Shown here piece by piece: positions 1-22,028 of a stretch of DNA of 64,000 nucleotides. Position 1 is the stretch's first letter. Each line of letters begins with the position of its first letter. The notes under the pieces were generated by a model, which was not told the DNA's origin, did not search any database, and saw nothing but the letters and a program-made list of their open reading frames with translations. This DNA comes from Glandiceps talaboti. Taxonomy: Eukaryota; Hemichordata; Enteropneusta; Spengelidae. The stretch spans positions 18,546,240 to 18,610,239 of the forward strand of contig NC_135561.1 of the NCBI RefSeq assembly GCF_964340395.1, given 5' to 3'. The position numbers were made by a program, and so were the translations under genes.

Positions 1-298
1 TCAGATTCATATCCATCCATGTCTGTGTCTAGTTGCTAACAGTGAACAAATACTATGTTTTTATTACAGGTATTCCCTAAATCAGATTCCTACCCATCCA
101 TGTCTGTGTCTAGTCGCTAACAGTGAACAAATACTATGTTTTTAGTACAGGTATTCCCTAAATCAGATTCCTGCCCATCTATGTCTGTGTCTAGTCGCTA
201 ACAGTGAACAAATACTTTGGTTTTATTACAGGTATTCCCTAAATCAGATTCCTGCCCATCCATGTCTCTGTCTAGTTGCCAACAGTGAACAAATACTG
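1..298. repeat. 81-bp tandem repeat, about 3.7 units
   Basis: Four successive units begin near 1, 80, 163 and 241, each with ATCAGATTC followed by CCATCCATGTCTGTGTCTAG and AACAGTGAACAAATACT. The units differ by few substitutions, so the array is fairly young. Each internal boundary carries a pyrimidine-rich stretch ending in TTACAG, which resembles a 3' splice site but leads into no sustained reading frame. It may lie in an intron of the plus-strand gene that ends at 1259. The array runs off the left edge of the window. Confidence 0.85.
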
Positions 299-1115
299 AA
301 TGGACAAATTAGTAGAAGACTTATAACAATGGAAAAGGTCAAAGAAATTCAGGTTGGTTGAATATTATAGTACCCCATGACATGTGAGAACTAGTGTGAC
401 ATACTTGGGGTATTTACACAAGTGCATGTAGTGTTGTCTATGCCCATACTTTCACGGGTGAAAATGTATCTTTGTTGGTTAACCATACTAGTGAATTAAA
501 CTTGAATGCCATGAACACAAACTTGAAAATTGTTACTTGAAAGTTTGGACTGACTTCAGTCTTTGTGAACAGATTGATCATAATTCAGAACTTATGATGA
601 ATAACAGTTTTAGTTTATATCTGCTGTTACAGCTTGTTAAAAATATGTCTCCCTTTGTTGTATACAACCTGCAAAAAATATCAATGCCTTTGCTTGAATG
701 AAATGAGCTAAGGAAGGACACAATTAGGTTAAAACAATAATACAACTAATGCAAAAACAACAGGGGGTGCATCTGATTTAGGTTCAGGTGACACCTTTAT
801 CTGTTTGTTATATCTACGGAAGTTACAATGCAACACTAATGGTCATACTTGATTGTTATCACATGTAGCATTCTATTAGTAAACAGAGTTATGGGATTTG
901 ACTCCTGTAAAGTTTATGCCATGATAAGTTACCAGCACTAATTACATTGTATGTCTTTGCATGAAACGTTATCGCCACCGTTGCCGTCGGCGTTGTCTCA
1001 TTTCTGCTTAACATAAGCAACTAAATGTACTGGTGTTTTTTCTTGGGTTGTAGTTTTTTCCATTGATCAGTGTTCACAGTGTTCACCTCTAACAGTATAG
1101 TGTCTTCTTTGACAG

Positions 1116-1259
1116 GGGCTAGATGACTGTGATGCTACCAGTGCTGTGATCAAGAACGATATCTATGATGGACATAATGCAATTAGGAAAAAATACTTTA
1201 TACCAAGAAGTGAAAGACAAAAACAAGACAAGGACGACATAAGGACAGAAACAGAATGA
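1116..1259 (+). CDS. probable last coding exon of an unidentified gene
   Basis: A pyrimidine-rich acceptor (TCTTCTTTGACAG) at 1103-1115 leads into 47 open codons ending in TGA at 1257-1259. The peptide starts GLDDCDATSAVIKNDIY and ends in a very charged tail rich in Lys, Asp, Arg and Glu (RQKQDKDDIRTETE). No family was recognised. Composition, acceptor and stop fit a real terminal exon whose earlier exons lie left of the window. An AATAAA at 2219-2224 could end a roughly 960-nt 3' UTR. The gene would be tail-to-tail with EMC2. It could also be a chance open stretch, because 144 nt is short. Confidence 0.45.
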   Translation, partial: GLDDCDATSAVIKNDIYDGHNAIRKKYFIPRSERQKQDKDDIRTETE

Positions 1260-2387
1260 AACATAATTCTATAAATATAGAGTGTCGAAAACCCATCCCT
1301 GATAAGATGGACTATTCCTATTGTCTCAAACAATAAGGTTATACCAAAAGGCGGGGTGGACTGGTATGAAAGTGACCTAAAACGGTTGTCAGGACATCAG
1401 AAATATGCCAGTGACTATTTGTAGGTCAAACAAGACATAGATATTCATATTTGCATTCAACGTCACATTGATACCTGGAGAGGCTGTGGTTGGTCAAGTT
1501 TTGACATCGGACATGCTTTGTGTTCAATTTGTGCGGCAACCCATGAGAAAGGTGTAGACTTCATCTGCTGACGTACCATTGGGTATGAGTTGTAGACCCA
1601 AACATATCTCTTTCTAAACTACTACAAGTATCTGACCAGAACACCAGCAAGTTCCTGTCCTTCCATGCTCCTCATATTCAAACTATGGGAAAGTTGTGAC
1701 ATAACATTTTAACAACACAGTGGTTTGGTGGGCTAACAATAGTTTTGATGAAGTTAGGGGATTTAATTAAAGCCCCCTTAGACACGTGAAACATGTACAG
1801 AAAATGTAGGTGAAACAGTCGACTACCAAAAAAAGTACTTTACTCCAATAACTTAAGTGAAAGACAGTCCTAGCAAAATTTATGCATTATAGACATGTAC
1901 ATGAAATATGTCAATCATTTGTGTAATTGCCACCTGTCAAGTTTGCAATTCTGTTTGTACTGAAGTTATGAACTGTTAACTTCATGATGTACTCATTGGC
2001 ATTGGTTATTATTGTCTATTATATTATAATGAAACCCCAAAATGATCAAAGACTGGTTTATATTGGGGGGGGGGGGGGGATGAGCTCGGTACTGTGAATG
2101 TATATATTTTTGCACTACTTTTGTTTTAGCTTGATGACTGGAATACTTTTTACACCAGAATCAATTCAACTGCTTTTAAAAGTAAATTACATCTACAAGT
2201 ACTATAGTACTGATTTACAATAAAGGGTAAAAGATAAATTGATCTCATAGAATTATTTCAATACCATGGTGACTAACACAGATGGCTTTAGTTAGTAGCC
2301 ATTGAGCAGATCTTCATTTAATCCAATTTCATTGTCAAAATCCCTTTTCCCATTATCTCTATATCTCTTTGTCTGCCTACCTGCCTG

Positions 2388-2495
2388 TGTGTGTGTGTGT
2401 GTGTAACTGTATGTATGTATGCTTGCATGCGTATGTATGTATGTATGTATGTATGTATGTATGTATGTATGTATGTATGTATGTGTGTATGTATG
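2388..2495. repeat. (GT)n/(TATG)n microsatellite
   Basis: A GT run is followed, after a short interruption, by about 15 TATG units with a few TGTG variants. Confidence 0.95.
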
Positions 2496-3149
2496 TGTGT
2501 CACATTTGATCTGCTGCAGTTAGAACATAACTGAGATAAACTAACTTCTCTCAAGTAGTTTATGTGCCAAAATAAATCATTTCAGTTCTATAAATAAATC
2601 AAGAATGATGATGGAATCCAGTAAATTAAGTTTTATTAATCCTGCATTGTGCAACCTCTTTAAAATATAGTTATGGAAATTAGCATATCTGGCTACCTGC
2701 AGTACATTGGAACAAGGCATTATGGGAAGTACACCAAGTTAGGAGCTTCACACCTCTTGAAACAATGCCCACATAATGCTAAGGTCAGCTGTGAGAACTA
2801 AAAGAAAATAAAAGCCCCACCTTTGTATGGCTCAAGTTACATAGTTGCACATTTGGTTAAAAAATGAAAAACAATATTGCCAATAGCAATGTGCACAACT
2901 GAAATCCAATGTCTGACATGCACATGCAGTGAGAGAAACACACCTCAAACATCCCATAAACTTTACCAAGTGATTATATAACATTATATAACCTACCTCT
3001 AAGACTTCCATTGTAAATTTTTATAGAAAATCACTTGAAAATCACTGATTGGATCACTTTCATTTGAACAAATTTTCATCTACACACCATAAGGAATGTC
3101 CCTACCAAATTTGAAATCAATCGATCCAGTGGTTTCGGACTTCAAGTTG

Positions 3150-3150
<1 letters not shown>

Positions 3151-3189
<39 letters not shown>
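3151..3189. repeat. (AC)n microsatellite
   Basis: About 19 AC units. They directly follow sequence reading CCAAATTTGAAATCAATCG and onward to GTTGTTCAC, so the tract may be the tail of a dispersed repeat of which only one copy is visible here. Confidence 0.9.
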
Positions 3190-3195
<6 letters not shown>

Positions 3196-4597
3196 TACGT
3201 ACATGCCTTTAGCATGCTGAACCTCAGTTCAGTTGTGCTAAAAAAAATACATTCCAAAACAGCCCATTTTAATTAGAGTACTTTTATTGTACTATGGCAT
3301 AATCAATTTTCATATTCATGGTGTGTACAATATAAAATAAGTTCTACAACATGTGATTTTGAAAAAAAGAGAGAAAAAAGTCTGACATCTAGTTTGTCAG
3401 TTGTGAATATTCTATTCTAGCAATGAATTACAGAATATACCAAAACCCTACCCATAGCGCTCCTAGCATCCCAACAAACAGTTTGATTGTACCCACATAA
3501 AATTGTTATAAGTTAACTCAAGAAACAATACATGATACAAATTCAAACTGGGGAATTTTTCAATTTTCCCCTAGTTTTGTCTTTGTCAATCACTAAAAGT
3601 TTGGTATACAAAAGATGCAAAACACAAAGAATTGACTAAAGCAACGTAAGAATTATAAACATTGAATTTATGACAGTGGTGATTAGGTATGAAAGTCAAA
3701 AACTAACATTATTATTACAGTATGTAGTGGGTTATGTGTATTGTATACGGTAATGTGTCTGGTACTATATGCCTTTATGACAGTATGTAGTGGGTTATGT
3801 GTATAAACAAGATAATGCCTCTGGTACTTTATGGCCTTTATGACTGTACTGTCAAGAGTTTGGAACAAATTGGAAAATCCATGGTAATACAGGAAATAGT
3901 ATGTCATAGCAAAACCCCGCTATACAATAATAATTTAAAGTTGTGCGATCATTATTATATTCACAATGTTTTGAAATATGAGGCAAAAGAAAAGTGCTTT
4001 TAAGTTTTATGAAATGATGCCCTACATTTTTACTGACAAAGTAGGCAAATACATACTGTTATTCTATGTTTCCATGTACAGATCAGGCATTTGCTGATTT
4101 GGCATCAGTCCAACACCTAGACTGTAATGTAATCCTTGGTATCTATGGCAACACTTCCAGATATGTTTCGGGACTATTATGTGCAAATATTTAATATATA
4201 CCAGCAGGTAGGTATCGGTACTACTGCTGATTGTCAACACCAGTGAAAGTTATTTTCATATTGTGTTAATATACATTCTATGTTCTTTGACCAATGAGCT
4301 CCATTGTAGTTTTTCCCTATGAATATCTAATGAGTACTAATAATTATGTGGAGAGCTCACAGGCTTAGTGTAAGGATGGCGAATGCTGAAACCCAGATAA
4401 TGCCCATTGACTTTTGTTTTGCTGTAAGGTTTATTGTGGTAAATCAAAGCATAGAAAGGACCCATTTCTGTGCAACAATGTAATGGACTTGATCAATAGT
4501 CAATGTTACTGTATGGCAGTTTTCATGGCAAATTAGAAGGAACCACTTTATATATAGGGAGTTTCCAGGTACATCTGGACTGGCTAGGTTGGTTTGT

Positions 4598-14006
<9,409 letters not shown>

Positions 14007-14384
14007 ATTGCTTTTGACTAGACCTTTTAACCCGCTTTTAAAAAAAAGACAGACACTATTTCCTTTAAACTGTTAAATTTATTGCATTTAAAATTATTGT
14101 CGGACTGATTTTAACAGTTTCTTTCACGATACACAAATTTTAAATGCACAGTTTTATTGTGTTCACTTGTGTACGATGCTGCTTAGAAAACAGCCATACC
14201 AATTTTTACGGTTTAGCTACGTACTTTGCATTGCATGCCGGGATATTAAATTTACGCATGCGCTGTTTACAGTTTCCATGGAAGCTGAGATTTGACAACA
14301 ACTTGCATCGCGATCGTCTCACTGCTGATATTTTCAGGAATACCTTGCAAATAGCGTGTATTTTTGACAGTTTAATCAAACAAG
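14007..14384. promoter_or_regulatory. divergent promoter between EMC2 and DNALI1
   Basis: Only 378 bp separate the two start codons. CGCATGCGC at 14255-14263 matches the core of the NRF1 motif, common in bidirectional animal promoters. GTTTCCATGGAAGC at 14272-14285 matches the X-box bound by RFX factors (RYYNYY-N2-RRNRAC) except at one position, which suits an axonemal gene. The EMC2 start itself, CAATATGGCGTCC on the minus strand, resembles a YY1 site (AANATGGCG) overlapping the ATG. No TATA box stands out. Confidence 0.6.
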
Positions 14385-17300
14385 ATGATTCCACCAAACG
14401 CATCTCTCGTCAAATATGATAACCCAGTGCTCGTTAGTCGAAATACAGACAAGAAAACGCCACGGGTAAGTTATAATGTTGTGGTGCGATGCAAATAGGC
14501 GCTCAAAACCCCAAACGTTATTTCAATGTGGTAACATTAGCAAGTGTTAGCAGATTTTTTTGTTTACCAATGTTGACGTGCACGATTTATTTTTTCCGTA
14601 AACTTTTATTTGGTTTAATGTCCATGCTTTGTGACGCAAAAAAATGTGACATTGAATTTGATTGATGTATATATTGACCATAACGTTAGATACATAAGTT
14701 GCAGGTTACACAGCAACAAAATGATAGTATACACATGGACTACATACAATATATTACATACATGTACCTGATTCCAGCAAATTTTACATCATGACATTAC
14801 TTTGCTTTCCTCATAATAGACTCAGAGATCGAAACAAAATATGTTAGAGCGCCGTTGATATGTTTTACTTTGATTTACTGACTGTTGTCATGATACATGT
14901 ATGTAATCAAATTCAAAGTACAAGTTTATCATGTTTATTTATTAACTGAATTTCTTAAATTTTGTCATTCCATCCAGGTGTTTATGTTGGCTGTTATAAA
15001 TTTTTAAAAATGAATATTTTTTTAGAGCTAAAATGATAATAAAGTCCAAGTTTAGAATTTTGTTTAGTTTAACAGGTTCTAATTAAATGAATATATTATA
15101 ATATTGTGTAGTCTCAACAATGAATATTTAAGTTATGTCATATTATGTAGCACAAATTTGTTTTACCATAAATGTATGTGAAAAAAGTAACATATGTTGA
15201 TTGCCATTCCATATATAAAGTGGACCAATAGTAATATTAAAGTAAATGTGTCCTAGCCTGAACTTTTTCATTTGTGAAATTTCAATCATTTCACTCACAG
15301 GAAGTCTATTGATGTCTAGATGACTTTGCAATTTTAAGATTTCACAGGGCTCTCCTTAGTACTACAATAGTTGATTTCACTATAATAGTATTAGTTTACA
15401 TCACACTTGGATGTTTTCTACAGACATATAAATTATAGAGTAGCAGGTTGCACCATATAATGTCGTGAAAACAATGAAATGATTAACACGACAGTGAGAT
15501 TGTTTTGTTATTTATATTTACTTTTTTTCTCTTTCTTGGGAGATCTTGTAAGGAGGCCCAGGTATCGAAGATGTGACTAGTATTCCATTTTAAGTATTAA
15601 TTATACACACTAAATTTCAGATCATGACAATATGAGTAAAGTATATGTATGTTTGTGTGTGTACATGTAAATCACACCTTTTCTTCCAGAAATTAATGTG
15701 TATCCAATTTTGTCTATTTTCACATTAGGCCCGTGCACTCAAAGCTAGTCCACAACAGTCTGGAAATACTGGACCAGTTCCCAATCCTCCACCAAAGGGA
15801 GCCAAACTTCCTCCAATGGATGCCCAGAAAGCCCAACAGACAGATGAAATTTTAAATTCAATCCTGCCACCAAGGTAAGATCAAATAACATCCAATAATA
15901 TCGTTATAATAGATTGCATACATGTGTGTGACAGTGTGTTATTGTCATAGTGTGTGACAGTGTGTGCGTGTGCCACTGTGTGTGTGTATGTATGTGCATG
16001 TGCATGTGTGTGTATGTGTGTCATTTGTATGTCTGTGTTTTCCATAATGTAAGACTCAATGAGGCAGGATGGGAAATAAACAATGTCAGGAGCTTCCTTT
16101 ATCTCCCAGCTGGTCTCAGCATTGTTTACAGTAGGCAATGTTTCAAGAGAGGCAAAGCTTTGCTAAAATTGTTCATAATACCTCGCCCAAATGTATAACA
16201 AGCCTCTCCCTAAGCCAGGTCTTCCAATTTTTACAACTCCATTTTTCAGAGACCAATCATCAGCTTCAACTCAGTAGACAAATTGACTTACATTTAGGTT
16301 ATAACACACAAACACTTCAATTGAGTAAAATACCACTGAGCTTTCAATCAGTGTTGGTCGACAATCCTCATCAGAATGACCAATTCTATCATATTTACAG
16401 CTGACTGCTTTGAGAACTTCAGAGTGCTTGAGTTTCCTAAGCATAAAAAATGTAGCTAAGATAAAATTAGCCTTGCTTATGTTCTCATTTCACAATATCA
16501 TTTGATTTGCTAATAGGGAATGGACAGAGAACGGACAGCTATGGGTACAACAGGTATCAAGTACACCAGCCACACGTCTTGATGTTGTCAACCTACAGGA
16601 ACAGTTAGATCAGAGGTTACAACAACGTCAAGCTAGAGAAACTGGTATTTGTCCAGTCAGGAGAGAACTTTATTCACAATGTTTTGGTAAGTTAGGATAA
16701 AAGTGCTCACAATAAGTGTGTTGATGCTTTAAAAACATGATGAAATTGATTTGTTTCATTATGTCTACTCTTTTGTATATTGTGAAATACAGTATATCAA
16801 ATATACAAACTATTTTGTGCCTTGATTTCTATGTCTGTAATGTCTAGCAAAGTATACTGTTTCAAAAACAGACATCAACATTGGGAACTTAATATGAACT
16901 ACAGCCATGGCAGGACCTATGTAGCATTTGCTTGAATTTATAAAACTGCCTTTGAAGATTTCTTGATGGTTTTGACCCTTGTACAGTTGTCAGGCTACAA
17001 AAATAGATCACTTTCGATAATGAAAATCTTCTACTTTTTTAGACTAGTGTACAGCGAGTTCTTGTGGTGCACCAAAATTTGATGGTGCTCTTTCCCTTAC
17101 CACATAGTAACTTATGGACCACATCTCCTGATTTTATCATTTTCGCCCACAACAATAATTATTGTCCTTTATTTGAAGCATGCTTATAATCACACTACAT
17201 AAATTTCAGTGTTCCCCCCAGGATAGATTACATACAAGGATGGTAGCTTATTTGCGTAAACATTTGCATATTGACAATATTTTATATTTATTTGCATAGT

Positions 17301-19022
17301 GATTATCACAATTGTCTTTAACATTGAAACATACTCTGACGTGTTTATATTTTGAAGTGAAAGTATCACCATATTATAATAATAATTATATCATTCAAAA
17401 ATTACTAAAACTCAAGAATGGATTTTTGAAGCATGGCAGAAACCTGCAAATCATGGTTGCCTGGGTTGCAAGGACTTTGTTAGCACCATGTTTTGTCTAA
17501 CGTGGGAGAACTCTGACAAGACATGTACAAATAAATGCATCAAATTTGATACAATACAACTGCAATCATGCAGTTCTGCTATGGTTGTAGTTAATAACTA
17601 TGGATGTGTCTTAGTTTCAAATTCAAATGATGACTGTGGATTGTTCTACATCCCTGTAGATGAGTTAATTCGTCAAGTTACCATCAACTGTGCAGAGCGT
17701 GGATTGTTATTACTGAGAGTACGTGATGAAATCAGAATGACCATTGCTGCCTATCAGACCCTCTATGAAAGCAGCGTTGCATTTGGTATGCGTAAAGCAT
17801 TACAAGCAGAACAAGGCAAAGCTGATATGGAGAAAAAGGTAAGAACAAAAAATATTCATCGTGGAAGTGAAAATATGTTGATTAATGTTTGCCTCATTAT
17901 TCATAGTAAAGTATTGTTACCATCTAAAAACAAATATTCTATTGATTGTGTAAAGTTGAGAGTTACTTTCATGTCTTCAGATGATTTCTCCAATGGCTCA
18001 TATTACAGGATAAAGTGTGGTGACCTATGAACTAAGTGACATTTAAATGACTTTAATATGCAAATTAGCAAATTTACTGCATATTTATGAGTCTATGTTA
18101 ATTACCGTTTGAACAGATGTACATTTTGAAGTACAGGCTAAGAAAATGGATCACAGTATTTTGCAGTCTCAGTACACTATAAGAGTAAACTTGACACTTC
18201 TTCTGGACATGTGTATCAGAAGACAACTGAACTGAAATAGTCTTTAACCCTAAGGATGCCATAGACTTTTCATATAATAAAGACTCCCTAGGTCAAGGAC
18301 TTTTTCCACTATAGAGGAGGTTCTTACCTACTCAGCAATTATCAACTTTAACTGGAAAGGAATTGAATCCTATTGTACCATATTCACACATTACATATAT
18401 ACATTGTCGAATGAATATTAATTTACCCAGATATGAGGTGAAGAGATGAAAATTGGGCTTATGAGTAAACTTGTCAGACGTGCGGTGTGGGAACCAAGAA
18501 GGGTCTGTTTAAATATATACAGACATGGCTTTGTAAGGGTTAAATGTACACATTTTTATGGTTGTTGGTATTTGTACCCATTGCACTAATGAATCACTGC
18601 TGTTAATTTTATCATCTTAGATCTCAGAGTTAGAACAAGATAAGAGAGACTTGGAACGTCAAGTGAATGAACTGAAAGCAAAATGTGAAGCCATTGAGAA
18701 GAGAGAAGCTGAACGTAGACAAGTTGAAGAAAAGAAACATGCTGAGGAAATCCAATTCTTAAAGAGAACTAATCAACAGTTGAAGGTAAGATCATTTAGT
18801 TTATGAACATGTGAAACTTGAAGAATAAACATATTGTTTGCATTTTATTTCCACTTATCTTATGTTAATCAGAGATTGAAAGTCAAGAGAAAAAAAGCAT
18901 TTTCTGTTCTTCAAAGTTTGATATGACTGGAAGAGTCCAATTACCCATCAATCAATCAATCAATCAATCAATCATTCATTCAGTCAGTCAGTCAGTCAGT
19001 CAGTCAGACAATACATTTATCA

Positions 19023-19057
<35 letters not shown>

Positions 19058-19267
19058 GCATTTACTCAATGAATTACTTCATGACTCAATGTAGGAATGA
19101 ATGAACCAATCAAGTGATCAATTACTTATATAATCAATCATTTCAAAGAATGGCAACGCACAGGGATGGGATATTAGTTTTTATTCCTCCAATATATTTT
19201 ATGACTGATGACATTTCTGTTTATCTTGCAGACACAACTGGAAGGTATTATTGCTCCAAAGAAATAA
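14385..19267 (+). CDS. DNALI1: axonemal dynein light intermediate polypeptide 1 (6 exons)
   Basis: DNALI1 (p28 in Chlamydomonas) is a light chain of single-headed inner-arm dyneins in motile cilia and sperm tails. Exons are 14385-14465, 15729-15874, 16517-16686, 17660-17838, 18621-18785 and 19232-19267. GT-AG sites and phases join to 258 codons plus TAA, the usual family length. The protein opens MIPPNASLVKYDNPVLVSRN, then a Pro-rich stretch (NPPPKGAKLPPMD) and the family signature EILNSILPPREWTENGQLWV. After QEQLDQRLQQRQARETGICP and RRELYSQCFDELIRQVTINC comes RGLLLLRVRDEIRMTIAAYQ. The last ~80 residues form a charged coiled coil ending in QLEGIIAPKK. Exon 4 lies inside a longer ORF starting at 17488, but the acceptor at 17658-17659 restores phase. 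Intron 5 carries AATC and AGTC microsatellites. A poly(A) signal AATAAA is at 19632-19637. An X-box-like site lies about 100 bp upstream. Confidence 0.96.
15926..16025. repeat. (GT)n-rich low-complexity tract
   Basis: Interrupted GTGTGT, GTATGT and GCATGT words in DNALI1 intron 2. The two ORFs across it on opposite strands are repeat artefacts. Confidence 0.8.
17205..17350 (+). repeat. dispersed repeat related to 19735-19870
   Basis: Both places share GTTC(C/T)CCCC near the start, several TTTGCATA words and ATTGAAACATACTCTGAC(G/A)TGTTTATATT. This copy is in DNALI1 intron 3, the other just beyond the gene. It is non-coding and of unknown class. Confidence 0.6.
18945..19060. repeat. (AATC)n/(AGTC)n microsatellite
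   Basis: Two AATC runs flank an AGTC run in DNALI1 intron 5. Confidence 0.95.
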
Positions 19268-19650
19268 AGTGAAGATTCCTTGTTTTGAACCAAAAGACTA
19301 TTCTTATCCTACAATAACAAAAAAACAATAATAACAGAAAAGAAAACAAAAAAAAGTGGAGAGCCGTGTACATGAACTGAATTATTCACACACGAAACTT
19401 AATTGAAATGTTGTCGAAATTGTTAAAACCACAGATTGAATGTCTATTTGAATTGATGTGTGATCATTCTTAGTGTATATATATAGAACATTGTATTCCT
19501 TACCAACACAGACACTTACTTCCATTTTGTATATACATTTCTTGTGGCTATCATATACCTATTTGGAATTAATTTTATTTCTGTAAAAGCCTTGTCTTGA
19601 AAACAAATGAAGTTTTGTTACCATGTATTCCAATAAAACTATTTGACACA
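19268..19650 (+). other. DNALI1 3' UTR
   Basis: AT-rich sequence after the TAA stop holds the best poly(A) signal, AATAAA at 19632-19637, followed by a GT-rich stretch (CATGTCTGTCTTCTGTGC) typical of a downstream element. The end is inferred. Confidence 0.6.
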
Positions 19651-20104
19651 CATGTCTGTCTTCTGTGCTGAGATGATAATTCATAAGTTGACAATAGTTG
19701 AATGATCACTCTGTAAAGACAATTATTGCACAGCGTTCTCCCCTTGATAAATGGCAAGGGTGGTGCATGGTAATTTACTTAACATTAATAACATGGTGAT
19801 TTGCATAATCATTTGCATAATGGTCAGCATATAATATGCATTGAAACATACTCTGACATGTTTATATTTAACACATACATGGACATTGGGATCAGCCAGT
19901 TCAGGGGATGTGTAGATGAAGGTGTATTCAGGACATGATGATCCCATCAGTGATGTTGAAATTAGGTTTTTACATGTGAACTTGTATCTCAAAAAGTATT
20001 TGGTCGATGGGGCTGAAATTTGGTAAGACTTTTCTAGACATGCTATTCTGCAGATATTGTTCAATTTTTTTGGCACAATTTCGACACAATTGGCCCCAGC
20101 AGCT

Positions 20105-20490
20105 ATGACCACACCCTTAGCAACAAACATGGCAGTATATTTTGCTAAAGTAAGAACACCATCTGGTAGGCAAGTGAGAGAACAATCAAAAAATGTATGC
20201 AAATATACCTAGCAAAAAGACTACGCCCATAGCAACAACCAAATGGCATATGTTACAAACATAACAACAAGGAGTAATAGACAAGTTAATAAACATTCAG
20301 AAAATGTATGTGTATGCCTAGCAACAACACCACCCATAGCAACAACCAAATTATGTATATCGCAAAGATAACAGGGATTATTGACAAGTGAATAAACATT
20401 CAACAAATGTATACAAATATGCTTAGCAACAATACCATACCCATAGCAACAGCTAAATGATGAAGTATATTGCAAAGATGACAACGCATA
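20105..20490 (+). repeat. about 107-bp tandem repeat, 3.5 units
   Basis: Units recur near 20113, 20208, 20316 and 20424, each with TAGCAACAA or a close variant, CCATAGCAACAACCAAAT, and AATAAACATTCA followed by AAATGTAT. The array follows a dispersed repeat beginning at about 19735. It lies downstream of acyl-CoA synthetase copy A. Confidence 0.8.
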
Positions 20491-20639
20491 CCAAATAAAC
20501 TTTAATATTTTAAAATGTATTTTCTGATCACAACCCCCCCTCTCTCCCCCCCCCCCAAAAAAAAATCATTATCATATATATAAGTAATATTTGCATAATG
20601 GTGTTAGCCATGGTTCACAGTGTCTAATATTTCTAGGAA

Positions 20640-22028
20640 CCTAAATATGAACATTACCCGGCCTCCGTTGACCCAAGGAAACAGACATTGGCTGTTTTCC
20701 ACTTTGGGGGAACATATCCTTCCCGAATTGAGCTGTTGAAAATTACACAAATTGCTTTGGCAAGGGAATCAATAAAATCATGCAAAATCCAATTTGGGAT
20801 GGAATCAGGGGAAACGGATTTGTTCACTTTGATATTGGCTAATTTTACCTCAACGTCATGTACTGTAATTGTAAATCTACTGGGAAATTGACCTTCATGT
20901 TTTGTCACTCTTGATAGATCTAGTGGTTTGAGTTGCTCACTGACACTTTGAAAGAAGGAATTAATTTGTGTGGCTAATTCTTTGATATTACCATTACAAA
21001 TATCATTTGCTAACCCTTGGAAGCTGTTTTTTCCCTGTTTACTTTTACCAAGAAGCTCGAGGCAAGTAAAATCATAAACCCCTCGTCGTAATTGGTTGAT
21101 GAAATCATACAGGTAATGAAAGAAATGCAACAGTGATGCGTTCTTTTTGAATTAAATCTGCTAATATTGATGCATCGGCCTTGGCGCGAGGTACAATAGC
21201 AGTGAATCCACACACTATACTCATGACAGTTGCGAATTCACCACCAGAATACGCAAATGGACTCAGAGAGATGAATTGAATATCTTTGGTAACTGCCTCT
21301 TTGATGTATTGTCCAAATGTATACGTATTTTCAACAGAACACCTATGTGACCTCACAGCTGCTTTCGGCATCCCTGTACTTCCAGACTGATGTGAATATC
21401 ATGGTTACTTCATCATCTTGTTTGACTGTTTTCCTGATTTCCATCACTTGCTTAAAATCGCTTTCTTCCCCTAACTCTAAAACATCTTCAAATCGAGACA
21501 TACCAGCTTTCTCCTCTTTATCAAGATAACTGACTCTATGAAGAGCAGGGAGATTTTCTGCCCTCGTGTATCCTGTTTTATTTTTACACATATATGGTAC
21601 TATTTCACCGAAAACCTTTTCCCGGTTACCAGAACCAATAACCAAAGTTGAAACCTTCGTTTTGTTGAGAAGACACTCCATTTGCTGTGCCTTGTATCCT
21701 ACCAGAAAGCGGACATTTATCATCTTGGTGTAAGCTGTTGCATATTGGGTAATGATCCATTCATATCGATTTTCAAACCAAATACCAACTCGATCTCCTG
21801 GTTGGAGACCCAAGTGGAGAAGACGTCATGACGAAGCTGCTTGTACGTGATTATTTCATTTCCCAACTTAGAGACAAACGCGAAATCTTCTTTGTCCGGG
21901 GAATTCTCTGCAACTCTATCCAAAGCGTCACATAATGTCATCCCAGAGTAAGGAACAGATGATGCACTGTGGAGATAGCTTGTCTTTGGTGTTAAAGACC
22001 ATGTCATGTCGCTAGCTATGATTTTTAC
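20640..22028 (-). pseudogene. ACSF2-like acyl-CoA synthetase, copy A, broken and with a LINE insert
   Basis: Reading starts at Met 22007 (MTWSLTPKTSYLHSASSVPY), just after an acceptor at 22029-22030 like those of copies B, D and E. The frame breaks after TYKQLRHDV through loss of about 20 bp. It resumes at 21813 in another frame (GLQPGDRVGIWFENRYEW) and shifts again inside the P-loop (reads TSVWKYRDAES at about 21385). It shifts once more near 21110-21130. After YDFTCLELL the ORF runs without a stop into about 120 residues of LINE reverse transcriptase, then re-enters synthetase sequence as FLGSTEAG and stops at once. The C-terminal ~200 residues, with the A7, A8 and A10 motifs, are absent. 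It cannot make an enzyme. Confidence 0.9.
20683..21050 (-). mobile_element. LINE reverse-transcriptase fragment inside copy A
   Basis: The fragment is in the same orientation and frame as the surrounding synthetase ORF. It reads FTITVHDVEVKLANIKVNKS, then VSPDSIPNWILHDF, IFNSSIREGYVPPKWKTANV. This is the N-terminal finger region of a LINE RT (the K-x-GPDxIP, FN-SL-G-P-WK-A pattern). No 3' tail or clear target-site duplication was seen, so the join may be a rearrangement rather than a simple insertion. Confidence 0.8.

Larger units (their letters stand above)
1260..4597. other. intergenic, no gene seen
   Basis: This is AT-rich sequence between two convergent gene ends. It holds a 14-base G run near 2066, a (GT)/(TATG) microsatellite at 2388-2495 and an (AC) tract at 3151-3189. 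The stretch just before the AC tract (about 3000-3150) reads like the end of a dispersed repeat. No ORF here resembles a protein; those present follow simple repeats. Confidence 0.6.

Noticed and set aside
18-298. Repeated exons, because each 81-bp unit contains TTACAG
   Set aside because: 81 is a multiple of three, but no frame is conserved across units and no donor follows consistently.
17488-18030. 180-codon plus-strand ORF
   Set aside because: Only 17660-17838 is coding (DNALI1 exon 4). The sequence on both sides is intron that happens to stay open.
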